This document shows, piece after piece, positions 1 through 5,918 of a stretch of 7,511 nucleotides of DNA. Source of the stretch: CAZEQD01 sp964514305. GTDB lineage: Bacteria > Acidobacteriota > Aminicenantia > Aminicenantales > Aminicenantaceae. The stretch is from contig CAZEQD010000077.1 of the NCBI GenBank assembly GCA_964514305.1, positions 1-7,511 on the forward strand. The letters are read 5' to 3'. The stretch's first letter is position 1. Every line of letters begins with the position of its first letter. A model generated the notes under the pieces. It searched no databases and was not told the origin of the DNA. It saw only the letters and a list, made by a program, of their open reading frames with translations. A program made the translations under genes and the position numbers.

Positions 1-238
1 TATATTCTGATAGATCCTCAGCTGCCATAGAGAGCTGAGCCTGAGGAGGCGGGGGTCGAGCAGCCTTAAATGTCAATTTAAGATGTTTGATGATCTTGTC
101 TGTGACTTTGTGGTCTTCAATAAAGGAAACAATTCGCATGGTTCCCCCGCGTTTTGGACAGATGAGAGGATCGATCTCATAGACCTTGCGTATCATCTCA
201 GCCCAACCCTTGGAAGGTATAAAGGGATCTTCATCTTC
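1..238 (-). pseudogene. IS91-family transposase, C-terminal remnant
   Basis: The minus strand encodes a peptide that starts near 238 and runs off the left edge. It matches the C-terminal region of IS91-type (Y2 rolling-circle) transposases as I know them: a GWAEMIRKVYEIDPLICP stretch, a GGTMRIVSFIED stretch, then HLKLTFKAARPPPP and a proline-rich tail. In the family the cysteine motif normally reads CPKCGG; here the second cysteine is arginine (CPKRGG, codon CGC), a one-base change from TGC. The catalytic HUH and tyrosine parts are absent. Going upstream the frame stays open only to a TGA at 335-337, and the peptide from 238 to 334 does not look like transposase. It is therefore a 5'-truncated, probably dead fragment. 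Whether the extreme C-terminus survives lies outside the window. Confidence 0.72.
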
Positions 239-334
239 AATAATTGCTAATGGTAAAATAAAGTACCCAAAAATGGGAAAGAAAATGACCCACTTTTTCT
301 GCAGTAAATTATATGGATTAGATTCAATTAAAGG
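239..334. other. unassigned junction sequence between IS91 remnant and truncated toxin gene
   Basis: This short AT-rich stretch has no convincing gene. The minus-strand frame of the transposase remnant is open through it, but its Phe/Ile-rich translation resembles neither transposase nor toxin. A second minus-strand frame gives a short peptide around VGHFLSHFWVLYF that ends in TGA inside the stretch. A small palindrome CCCAAAAATGGG sits at 266-277. I read it as leftover mobile-element or intergenic DNA. Confidence 0.4.
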
Positions 335-391
335 TCAAAAGATGAACATCTCCCCAAATATTGGACAGAGCAATAAGGTGCATTTTGACCT
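332..391. repeat. 9-bp inverted repeat bracketing the abiEii break
   Basis: AGGTCAAAA at 332-340 and TTTTGACCT at 383-391 are perfect inverted copies about 60 bases apart overall. The right copy falls where the toxin reading frame loses similarity to its family. The left copy overlaps the stop codon of the truncated frame. The pair could be the ends of a tiny inserted or rearranged segment, or chance in AT-rich DNA. Confidence 0.35.
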
Positions 392-784
392 GCCATAACC
401 AGGTAGGGGACCTTCATATCCCAAGAAAAATGTATAAGTGTTTTCATGGGCATGAAGATCGTAACGGGTAAAATGTAGCTTGACGCCTGAGGATAAATGT
501 GTGTGCCTAAAAGCAATATAAAGATCTTTTCGGATATCCTCAAAGGTGAATTCTTCTGTTAGAGTAAAATCAAGATCTTCTGAAAAACGATAGTCGGGAA
601 TATAACACTTCTTGATACATGTACCACCTTTGAATACGAAAATATCCTTAAGAGGGCTATGGGATAATCCTATCAAAAACCAGGAAAGACAATAGTCACG
701 CTCAAGAACTGTCTCAGGGATACGTCGCCCTCCTTTTCGTGCGAGTCGATTAGAAAGTAATGAGAGATTTCGTTGGGGTATCAT
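335..784 (-). pseudogene. abiEii: AbiEii-type nucleotidyltransferase toxin, truncated at the 3' end
   Basis: This is the N-terminal half of an AbiEii/AbiGii-family toxin (type IV toxin-antitoxin, nucleotidyltransferase fold). Seen directly: ERDYCLSWFL near residue 28, the nucleotidyltransferase motif FKGGTCIKKCY at 51-61, and the acidic motif RFSEDLDF at 66-73 with its two Asp/Glu metal-ligand candidates. Near residue 123 comes GYEGPLPGYGRSK, which in relatives leads into further beta strands and the remaining motifs. Here the frame instead runs into an unrelated hydrophobic tail and stops at residue 149, where family members usually reach about 250-300. The later conserved residues are missing, so activity is unlikely. 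The ATG at 784 lies 3 bases after the stop of the antitoxin gene, the usual abiEi-abiEii order with translational coupling. No strong ribosome binding site is visible. The break falls near 383-397. Confidence 0.85.
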
Positions 785-787
785 TGG

Positions 788-1531
788 CTATGTGCTCACT
801 ACAGATAGAAGTTCTTTAGAAGATACATTAAGTTGGAGTCTCCACTTCCGCAGGAATTTCCCCTCCGCCGCCAAAAGTGGGTCTAATCGCACATAAGTTT
901 CTGTTAAATGTGAACGAAGAAGCTCCCAATCTTTAGAATTACCAATTTTATAAAGTTCAAGTAAAAATCCGAGTCTACGGATAACAGCACCTACATCAAT
1001 CCTTATTGCATACCTAATAAGTCGGTTTATATTTACATCTTTGTGGCGCATCCAAAGGCCTTTAGCTACTTCTGTTAGACCACCACAATATTCTGGTTTT
1101 TTAAGACCATCAATAATTGTTCGCTCCAGATCACTAACTTTTACTTTTTCTTGTTTTGTTACCCAGTAATCGCTCAAGCCAAAGAAATATTTCTTCTGGC
1201 TATGAATGAATCGAAATTCTATACTTAGTGCAGTAATAGACCTGCGCGGTTTCAAAGTAGTGATATAAACAACTAATTGTGGCTGAGTAATCATTCCATG
1301 AATTTCCATAGCTGTGGCATAGGAAAGATAGTAATCTTTTCTACCCACAGTCTCACGGGCTACAACGAAGGGGTTTCCAATATATTCAGATTCTTTCCCC
1401 AGTTCAAATGGGACCAATATAAAAAAGTCCTGGCTTTAAGCGTGTAACAACTCCTCTATTCACAAGCTTGCGGACGAAATTACGTGAAGAGACTTCGTCT
1501 AAACGAAGAATCTTCTGTACTTCCTTTAAAA
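788..1531 (-). pseudogene. abiEi: AbiEi-type antitoxin/transcriptional regulator, frameshifted and lacking its 5' end
   Basis: This is an AbiEi-family antitoxin, which in this family pairs an N-terminal winged helix (DNA binding, autoregulation) with a C-terminal domain that counters AbiEii. The frame 788-1417 gives the C-terminal part: YYLSYATAMEIHG, VYITTLKPRR, VKVSDLERTIIDGLKKPEY and a final LRKWRLQLNV stretch. The winged-helix part continues upstream in another frame from about 1427 to 1528 (KILRLDEVSSRNFVRKLV, then RGVVTRLKPGLF). Removing one base from the A6 run at 1421-1426 joins the two as RLKPGLFILVPFELG, the linker expected in the family. No ATG, GTG or TTG occurs in frame ahead of the winged helix before a TAA, and the sequence turns into an antisense relE-like fragment near 1530. 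The natural start and perhaps 20-30 residues are therefore gone. TTG at 1417 could start a 209-aa C-terminal piece without the DNA-binding domain. Confidence 0.85.
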
Positions 1532-1666
1532 CACGCCAAAAAATTAATTGATCCCAAATTAGGTCAATATCGTTTTAGAGTAGGTAATTATTGGATTGTA
1601 TTTGATTTAATGGGCAATGATATAGTAATGCTTAGAATTGCGCATTGAAGCGAAATTTATAAATAA
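1529..1666 (+). pseudogene. RelE/ParE-family toxin, 3' fragment with internal stop
   Basis: The plus strand encodes HAKKLIDPKLGQYRFRVG followed by NYWIVFDLMGNDIVMLRIAH and then TGA (1646-1648). These are the central and C-terminal strands of RelE/ParE-superfamily mRNA interferase or gyrase toxins, whose usual ending is a basic H-R-x-x-I-Y-like tail. After the TGA the same frame continues S-E-I-Y-K and then TAA (1664-1666), so the TGA very probably replaced CGA (Arg), one C-to-T step. The N-terminal helices and any start codon are missing: upstream of about 1529 the DNA belongs to the oppositely oriented abiEi remnant. No antitoxin partner is present. The gene is dead on two counts, 5' loss and nonsense codon. 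Confidence 0.8.
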
Positions 1667-1675
1667 TTTTCAAAG

Positions 1676-1734
1676 AAAAAAATATATTAGAGAGAAAATA
1701 AGTGAATTAGTAAATTTATTTGCTTGTTTTCTCT
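1676..1734 (-). terminator. hairpin plus T run after the serine hydrolase gene, possibly bidirectional
   Basis: Arms 1691-1707 and 1718-1734 flank a 10-base loop. On the minus strand 8 bp are perfect (AGAGAAAA with TTTTCTCT), followed after a few bases by T7 (1682-1676). This starts 3 bases beyond the hydrolase stop and suits an intrinsic terminator. On the plus strand the same arms pair over 17 positions with three G-U wobbles, so it may also end transcripts from the relE side. Confidence 0.6.
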
Positions 1735-1737
1735 ATG

Positions 1738-3849
1738 TTATTCTACCCGTTTAGCTTCGAATATACCGTCGGGCTGGATAAATTCGGCTGCAATGACTTT
1801 TCCTTGATCATCCATCTTAAATTTGATCCTGATTATTTTAACCTGTTTGAGAGTAAATTCATGGCCTAAGGCTGGCACCAATTCATATTCTGGCTGGCCG
1901 GGAGTAAAGGCTGTCAGTACATTTCCTTTAAGGTTTATAGTGATTGTTTGATCAACCAAAATGTATTTACCAACAAACTTTTGAAGATAGGCTGGATCAG
2001 AAAGGTGGGCTTCGGGCTTTTTGTGGAAAATGATAGGTTCCAAGGTTGGTTCAAAAGGGGCTTCCAAGGCAGCCACCAAGCCATCGACGTTAGTCCGGAA
2101 AGTGAGCTTCATATCCTGGAAAGTAGGATCTTTTGCTTTTTGGCCGTTAAAAGTTTCATAGTGCCAGTGTTCAAGAGGGGTAGTAATGCCATTATAGGTG
2201 AAGAACAGCTGGTCTTCCTTGAGGAAGACTTTTAAGTCCCCATAACCAGAATGGTTGTATTCCCCAACATATTCCTCCAGCTTGTGGGCAGGGCGAGTTC
2301 CAAGCCGGCGCCTTGTAAATTTTTTCTTTTCAGCCTTTTCTTGGACTTTTTTGCCCTTGGCTTTTCTCTTTGCTGCTTCCCCAACCCAATCTTTTGCTTT
2401 GAGGCCGAGGACAAGGTCAGCTGCTTGCCGGCAGAGAAGCTCAGGCAGGGCAGTCCCGTTTTTATTGGCCAGAACCACGAATCCCAGCCCATCTTGAGGC
2501 ATAAGCCAGACTATGGCTGAAAAGCCATCAATGTTGCCCCCATGATGAACACGCTGGTGGCCGCGGTAAGTATCAATAAACCAGCCCAGGCCATAATCGG
2601 CCGGAGTAATTTCGGGTATAGCTGGTGTTTCTCCAGTGGGCATATAAGCCAGATGCATATCCTCCACTGTTTTGGCTCGGACAATGGACTTATCTTTATA
2701 TTTTCCCTGGTTGAGATGAACCTCAAGCCAGTGGCTCATCTCTTCGGCGCTGGAATTAATGGAACCGGCCGGGCCCATGTTGGTTATATTGCGGAAGGAA
2801 ATTTTTTTGATTTTTCCTTTCTCTTCGCGGTATGGCAGAGCATAATTTTGGTCTTTTTGGGAGTCGAGCACAGAAAAATTAGTGCGTTTCATTTCCAGAG
2901 GATTGAGAACGTGCTCTCGAACAGCTTCTTCCCAGGTTTGGCCGGTAATGACTTCAATCAGATAGCCTGCTGTCAGAAACATTAAATTGTTATACTGGAA
3001 TTTTTGGCGGAGATCGGCAGTTGGTTTGAGATAGGCCAGTCTTTTAACCAGCTCTTCCCGGCTGGCTTTATAATTATTGTACCAGGTCAAGTCATGACGA
3101 GGTAAGCCAGATCGGTGGGTGACTAAGTCTCGAGGGGTTAGATGCTGACTGGCAAAAAGATCATAAAGACGGAACCAGGGAATGTAATTGTGAATGGGAG
3201 TATCCCAGTCCAGTTTACCTTCATTGACTAGGGTCCCCATGGTGAAAGTAGTAAAAGCTTTGGTGGCCGAACCTATAGCCAGCAGGGTATCTTTGGTCAT
3301 CGGCAGCTTATTTTCCAGATCGCGAAAGCCGAATCCTTTAGCCCAGATAACTTTATCTTCAACCACTACAGCCATAGATACTCCAGGCACATTGAGGCTT
3401 TTTAATCCCTTTTCAACAACACTGTCAAAACCAGCCAGAGCTTGCTTAGCTCTTTCTGAGCGACTGGCTTCCCGCTTTAAAATAAAAGAAAAGGTTTTAC
3501 CGCTTTGGCTAAAATCTCCGGATATTTTTGTCCCGTCATCACTAATAATACCTTTGAAAGTTGGATTTCCAGGAACACCAGCTATGGCAAAACTCACTTC
3601 TTTTCCACTCAAGCTGATATTGCTTAAGGGAAGATCCTGGGCCTTTTGGGCTGGAATAGAAATATCGCCTACCCACGAGCCGTCTGGTTTAAGGCTAAAG
3701 TCGAGGTTGACTTCTAGCTTCATGCCTGGAATATCTATAGTTCCCTGCCAATGGCCAGCCAATGAAGAAGGTTGAAAAGGGGGGATGGTAGAAGGATAAA
3801 GTAGTAGACCCAAACCTAAAATAATTAAAAATAGATGAGCTCTTTTCAA
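1738..3849 (-). CDS. exported serine beta-lactamase/penicillin-binding-like hydrolase with C-terminal beta domains
   Basis: This 703-aa protein belongs to the class C beta-lactamase/esterase superfamily (Beta-lactamase, PF00144 type). Residues 1-22 form a Sec signal sequence (MKR, then a Leu/Ile-rich core) without a lipobox cysteine. Residues 25-125 look like a beta-sandwich domain (GHWQGTIDIPG, GDFSQSGK). The hydrolase domain spans about 138-485: catalytic SATK at 194-197 (Ser194, Lys197), YNN at 286-288 and HHGG at 435-438 as the third motif. A Lys/Arg-rich linker (about 484-515) leads to a DUF3471-like domain (KLEEYVGEYNH from 523) and a second similar repeat (LQKFVGKYI from 622). The domains suggest action outside the cytoplasmic membrane on peptides, esters or beta-lactams; the substrate cannot be told, and resistance should not be assumed. 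The start is TTG, set by AAAGGAGAA with 7-base spacing. It appears to be its own transcription unit. Confidence 0.9.
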   Translation of the reverse strand: MKRAHLFLIILGLGLLLYPSTIPPFQPSSLAGHWQGTIDIPGMKLEVNLDFSLKPDGSWVGDISIPAQKAQDLPLSNISLSGKEVSFAIAGVPGNPTFKGIISDDGTKISGDFSQSGKTFSFILKREASRSERAKQALAGFDSVVEKGLKSLNVPGVSMAVVVEDKVIWAKGFGFRDLENKLPMTKDTLLAIGSATKAFTTFTMGTLVNEGKLDWDTPIHNYIPWFRLYDLFASQHLTPRDLVTHRSGLPRHDLTWYNNYKASREELVKRLAYLKPTADLRQKFQYNNLMFLTAGYLIEVITGQTWEEAVREHVLNPLEMKRTNFSVLDSQKDQNYALPYREEKGKIKKISFRNITNMGPAGSINSSAEEMSHWLEVHLNQGKYKDKSIVRAKTVEDMHLAYMPTGETPAIPEITPADYGLGWFIDTYRGHQRVHHGGNIDGFSAIVWLMPQDGLGFVVLANKNGTALPELLCRQAADLVLGLKAKDWVGEAAKRKAKGKKVQEKAEKKKFTRRRLGTRPAHKLEEYVGEYNHSGYGDLKVFLKEDQLFFTYNGITTPLEHWHYETFNGQKAKDPTFQDMKLTFRTNVDGLVAALEAPFEPTLEPIIFHKKPEAHLSDPAYLQKFVGKYILVDQTITINLKGNVLTAFTPGQPEYELVPALGHEFTLKQVKIIRIKFKMDDQGKVIAAEFIQPDGIFEAKRVE

Positions 3850-3854
3850 AATAG

Positions 3855-3863
3855 TTCTCCTTT
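3855..3863 (-). promoter_or_regulatory. ribosome binding site fixing the TTG start of the serine hydrolase
   Basis: AAAGGAGAA lies with GGAG ending 7 bases before TTG at 3849-3847. This strong site directly before the signal peptide supports the TTG start. Confidence 0.7.
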
Positions 3864-3966
3864 CGTCAGTGATTTTCTTTTTTATATCAAAATTTTATAG
3901 ATTGGCAGCTTTATCAATTGGATATATTTTATACGGATCATCATCGAAAAAGTTCTGCTTTAAATT

Positions 3967-4009
3967 GATAAATAGAGGGAAGACAATGTTTATTTATCTA
4001 TTGTCTTCC
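3967..4009 (-). terminator. perfect 10-bp inverted repeat spanning the trmO stop codon
   Basis: GGAAGACAAT (3978-3987) and ATTGTCTTCC (4000-4009) are perfect inverted copies with a 12-base loop holding the trmO TAA (3992-3990). The upstream arm is inside the last codons of trmO. On the minus strand it is followed by CTCTATTTATC rather than a clean U tract, so it is a weak intrinsic terminator or a 3'-end stabilising hairpin. Eight loop bases (3991-3998) can also pair with 3967-3974, an alternative fold that competes with the first. Confidence 0.5.
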
Positions 4010-4451
4010 TATTTTCCAACCAACCAAGCCGAATGGACGATTTTTGATCTCTGGGGATGTAGGGTTTGAGGTCAAGAATAGGAGTGCCTTCGAACATGTC
4101 TATTCCAGCCACTTTAATAATATTCCCTTGACGCTTGATAATTTTGACTGTAGTCAGGCCAATTGGATTGGGCCGATGAGGACTCCGGGTGGCGAATACT
4201 CCTCTTATTTTGTCATGACGAAAAGGTGTGGTCTGCAGCTTGAATCCTTGACTTTTATGGAAGAAAAAAATAACAATCAGATGAGAAAAGGCTTCTATAT
4301 CTTTAAGACCTGCTTCATACTCTTTAAATATTTCCAGCTCACCTTGAACACGGTCAAAACCCACTGAATTGGAATATAGGGTAGGGTCGATGTCTTCTCT
4401 TTTACTAAAAGGAGAATGGACAATGCCGATTGCTTTAAATTTGATTTCCAT
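3990..4451 (-). CDS. trmO: tRNA (N6-threonylcarbamoyladenosine37-N6)-methyltransferase TrmO
   Basis: A 153-aa TsaA/TrmO-family protein (UPF0066). Known members methylate N6 of t6A37 in certain threonine tRNAs using SAM, tuning decoding. Seen directly: the N-terminal KAIGIVHSPF strand, FSHLIVIFFFHKS (55-67), the family signature GVFATRSPHRPNPIGLT at 84-100, DMFEGTPILDLKPYIP (118-133) and a short LGWLE end. The length fits the compact archaeal-type form; the E. coli protein has an extra C-terminal domain. The ATG lies inside the end of the DUF123 gene (17-base overlap), with AAGGA upstream in that gene, so translation is probably coupled. It is the last gene of the ilvE cluster. Family assignment is sure; the exact tRNA target is inferred. 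Confidence 0.92.
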   Translation of the reverse strand: MEIKFKAIGIVHSPFSKREDIDPTLYSNSVGFDRVQGELEIFKEYEAGLKDIEAFSHLIVIFFFHKSQGFKLQTTPFRHDKIRGVFATRSPHRPNPIGLTTVKIIKRQGNIIKVAGIDMFEGTPILDLKPYIPRDQKSSIRLGWLENRKTIDK

Positions 4452-4896
4452 TAAAATTTATCCTTTGGCAAGATAGTTTTTTTCTTAAAGACGAAAGCTT
4501 GGCTGCCTTTTTTGGCAGGTAAATAAGATGACTAGGGCAGTGGCAGTCAGAGGAGCCGAATTTTTTTAAAGGGAAAGAAGAGTTAGAGGCAAGTTTTCTG
4601 ATGTCCTTAACGATCTGACATTCGTTGAAGTAAGATGGTTTAAGCCATATCTCAGAAATTACCGCTTGCTGTAGAAGATAGTCTATATGCCAGAATAGTT
4701 TTTTTTCTCTCTTGAGGTGACGCTTCAAGCGGGCGACGATGTTTTTTTTGGCTCGGCCTACATAAATATATATTCCTTGAAAGAAAAGTTTTGAAGCCAG
4801 CCGGCCAACTGACAATCTGAGGTTTTTTTTCAATTCGATGACCAAAATGTAGCAGCCGCGGCTCTCCTTGGGCAAAGAGGATAGTGAAATATCCAT
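4435..4896 (-). CDS. GIY-YIG nuclease-like DUF123 domain protein
   Basis: A 153-aa protein that fits DUF123 (PF01986), a small GIY-YIG-related family found alone or attached to endonuclease III in bacteria and archaea. Seen directly: GCYIL at 14-18 and GIYIYVGRAKK at 41-51 as the two strands of a GIY-YIG core, basic RLKRHLKRE (56-64), WHIDYLL (69-75), Glu92 in ECQIV as a possible metal ligand, and the DUF123 ending FGSSDCHCPSHLIYL (113-127). These suggest nucleic-acid cleavage or binding, but no member activity is known to me for certain. It starts 6 bases after the ilvE stop with only a weak ribosome site (TTGAG), so it likely depends on ilvE translation, and its end overlaps trmO. The coding strand carries five A7 or A8 runs (see findings), unusual for 462 bases. 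The tail after 130 is Lys/Ser-rich and ill-conserved in appearance. Confidence 0.85.
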   Translation of the reverse strand: MDISLSSLPKESRGCYILVIELKKNLRLSVGRLASKLFFQGIYIYVGRAKKNIVARLKRHLKREKKLFWHIDYLLQQAVISEIWLKPSYFNECQIVKDIRKLASNSSFPLKKFGSSDCHCPSHLIYLPKKAAKLSSLRKKLSCQRINFNGNQI

Positions 4897-4902
4897 TGCG
4901 AC

Positions 4903-5868
4903 TCAATCATAGACATAAGTCAGCCATTTTTCATAATCTTTAGTTTGGCCGCTGGCAACTTGTTGATAGACCTGAGAAAGCTCCAGGGTCATTTTACCCG
5001 CTTTCCCATTACCTATTATATACTTATTTTTGGGAGCTTGGGGATTAGAGTCGTCAGTAACTTGGACTATAGGAGCCACCTCAACGGCTGTGCCCGTAAA
5101 AAAGATCTCGTCTGCCAGGAAGAATTCATCTTTGGTTATAGGGCCGACAGCTGTCTCTATCTTTAAGTTGCGGGCAATTTCCAGGATTGAGAGGCGGGTA
5201 ATGCCTTCCAGAATGGATTCGTTGGCGGCATTTGTTTTTAGTCTTCCGTTTTTTACTATAAATATATTTTCTCCTGGACCTTCGGCCACATGCCCTTCCA
5301 GGTTCAGAAAAACAGCTTCATCATAGCCCTTCTGCCTCGCTTCGGAGCCACAAATGGCTGATTGGACATAGATACCGCCCAGCTTGGCGCTCATGGGGAT
5401 TTGGCTTCGGTGGAAGCGGCGCCAGGGGAGAAGGACGGCATGGACTCCCTGACGGGTTTTGCCACCTAAGTAAGCTTCCCACTCCCAGGCTCCGATAACT
5501 AATTCTACGGGAGAAGTTTTTGGAACAAGTCCGAGATTTCCATATGAATAAAAAAGAAGGGGACGGATATAGGCATAGTCTAATTTGTTTTCCTTGATAA
5601 CTAGCTTGATAGCCTTAGCTATCTCTGCTTGGCTGAAGGGAATTTTCATGTTTAAAGTAGAAGCTGAAAGAAAGAAGCGGTTGAGGTGTTCTCCCAGGCG
5701 AAAAATAGCTGGACCTTTGGCTGTAGCATAGGCCCTTATTCCTTCAAAGACAGAAGTTCCATAATGAAGGGCATGACTCATAGGGTGGAGGACTGGCTGT
5801 GACCAGTCATAGAGTTTTCCCATATACCAGAATTTTCTGGCTTTGGGAAAATTAGAATTATCATACAT
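4903..5868 (-). CDS. ilvE: branched-chain amino acid aminotransferase (class IV PLP)
   Basis: A 321-aa fold-type IV PLP aminotransferase, which interconverts Leu, Ile and Val with their 2-oxo acids using glutamate/2-oxoglutarate. Seen directly: HALHYGTSVFEGIRAY (32-47), AYIRPLLFYSYGNLG (99-113), the PLP lysine in SAKLGGIYVQS (Lys162), GYDEAVFLNLEGHVAEGPGEN (in two parts, 181-201), ILEGITRLSILE (219-230) and FFTGTAVEVAPIVQV (256-270). Length and motif order match IlvE; D-amino-acid aminotransferase and ADC lyase are shorter and lack this RPLLFYSYG and GTAVEVAP pattern. The start is supported by AAGGAG six bases before ATG. It heads the ilvE-DUF123-trmO cluster and is preceded by a 120-base leader. 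No ilvBNCD genes are in view, so this is a stand-alone copy, and it could equally serve amino-acid catabolism. Confidence 0.93.
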   Translation of the reverse strand: MYDNSNFPKARKFWYMGKLYDWSQPVLHPMSHALHYGTSVFEGIRAYATAKGPAIFRLGEHLNRFFLSASTLNMKIPFSQAEIAKAIKLVIKENKLDYAYIRPLLFYSYGNLGLVPKTSPVELVIGAWEWEAYLGGKTRQGVHAVLLPWRRFHRSQIPMSAKLGGIYVQSAICGSEARQKGYDEAVFLNLEGHVAEGPGENIFIVKNGRLKTNAANESILEGITRLSILEIARNLKIETAVGPITKDEFFLADEIFFTGTAVEVAPIVQVTDDSNPQAPKNKYIIGNGKAGKMTLELSQVYQQVASGQTKDYEKWLTYVYD

Positions 5869-5874
5869 TATTTA

Positions 5875-5880
5875 CTCCTT
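5875..5880 (-). promoter_or_regulatory. ribosome binding site of ilvE
   Basis: AAGGAG sits 6 bases before the ilvE ATG (5868-5866), a near-ideal Shine-Dalgarno site that fixes this start. Confidence 0.75.
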
Positions 5881-5918
5881 TTGTTGGTCAAAATTTAAAA
5901 ATAAAGCCTCCTCGCTGT

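Noticed and set aside
186..398. 70-aa open frame on the plus strand
   Set aside because: Crosses the junction between the IS91 remnant and truncated abiEii on the opposite strand; no similarity to any family I know.
2542..2985. 147-aa open frame on the plus strand
   Set aside because: Shadow frame opposite the catalytic domain of the serine hydrolase; no recognisable domain.
3194..3775. 193-aa open frame on the plus strand
   Set aside because: It is antisense to the well-supported serine hydrolase, shows no family motif and has no ribosome binding site.
3864..3966. Sigma-70 promoter for the serine hydrolase
   Set aside because: Several AT-rich -10-like words (TATAAA) occur, but none has a TTGACA-like box at proper spacing.
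3967..4009. True H-type pseudoknot at the trmO end
   Set aside because: Only 3 bases would have to span a 10-bp stem, which is sterically unlikely; I report mutually exclusive hairpins instead.
4044..4367. 107-aa open frame on the plus strand
   Set aside because: Antisense to trmO, which carries an unambiguous signature.
4652..4906. 84-aa frame on the minus strand overlapping the ilvE end
   Set aside because: Out of frame with the DUF123 protein, whose motifs are clear; the translation lacks family features.
5881..5918. Strong intrinsic terminator in the ilvE leader
   Set aside because: AGC-GAGGAG-GCT followed by T-rich DNA gives only a 3-bp stem.
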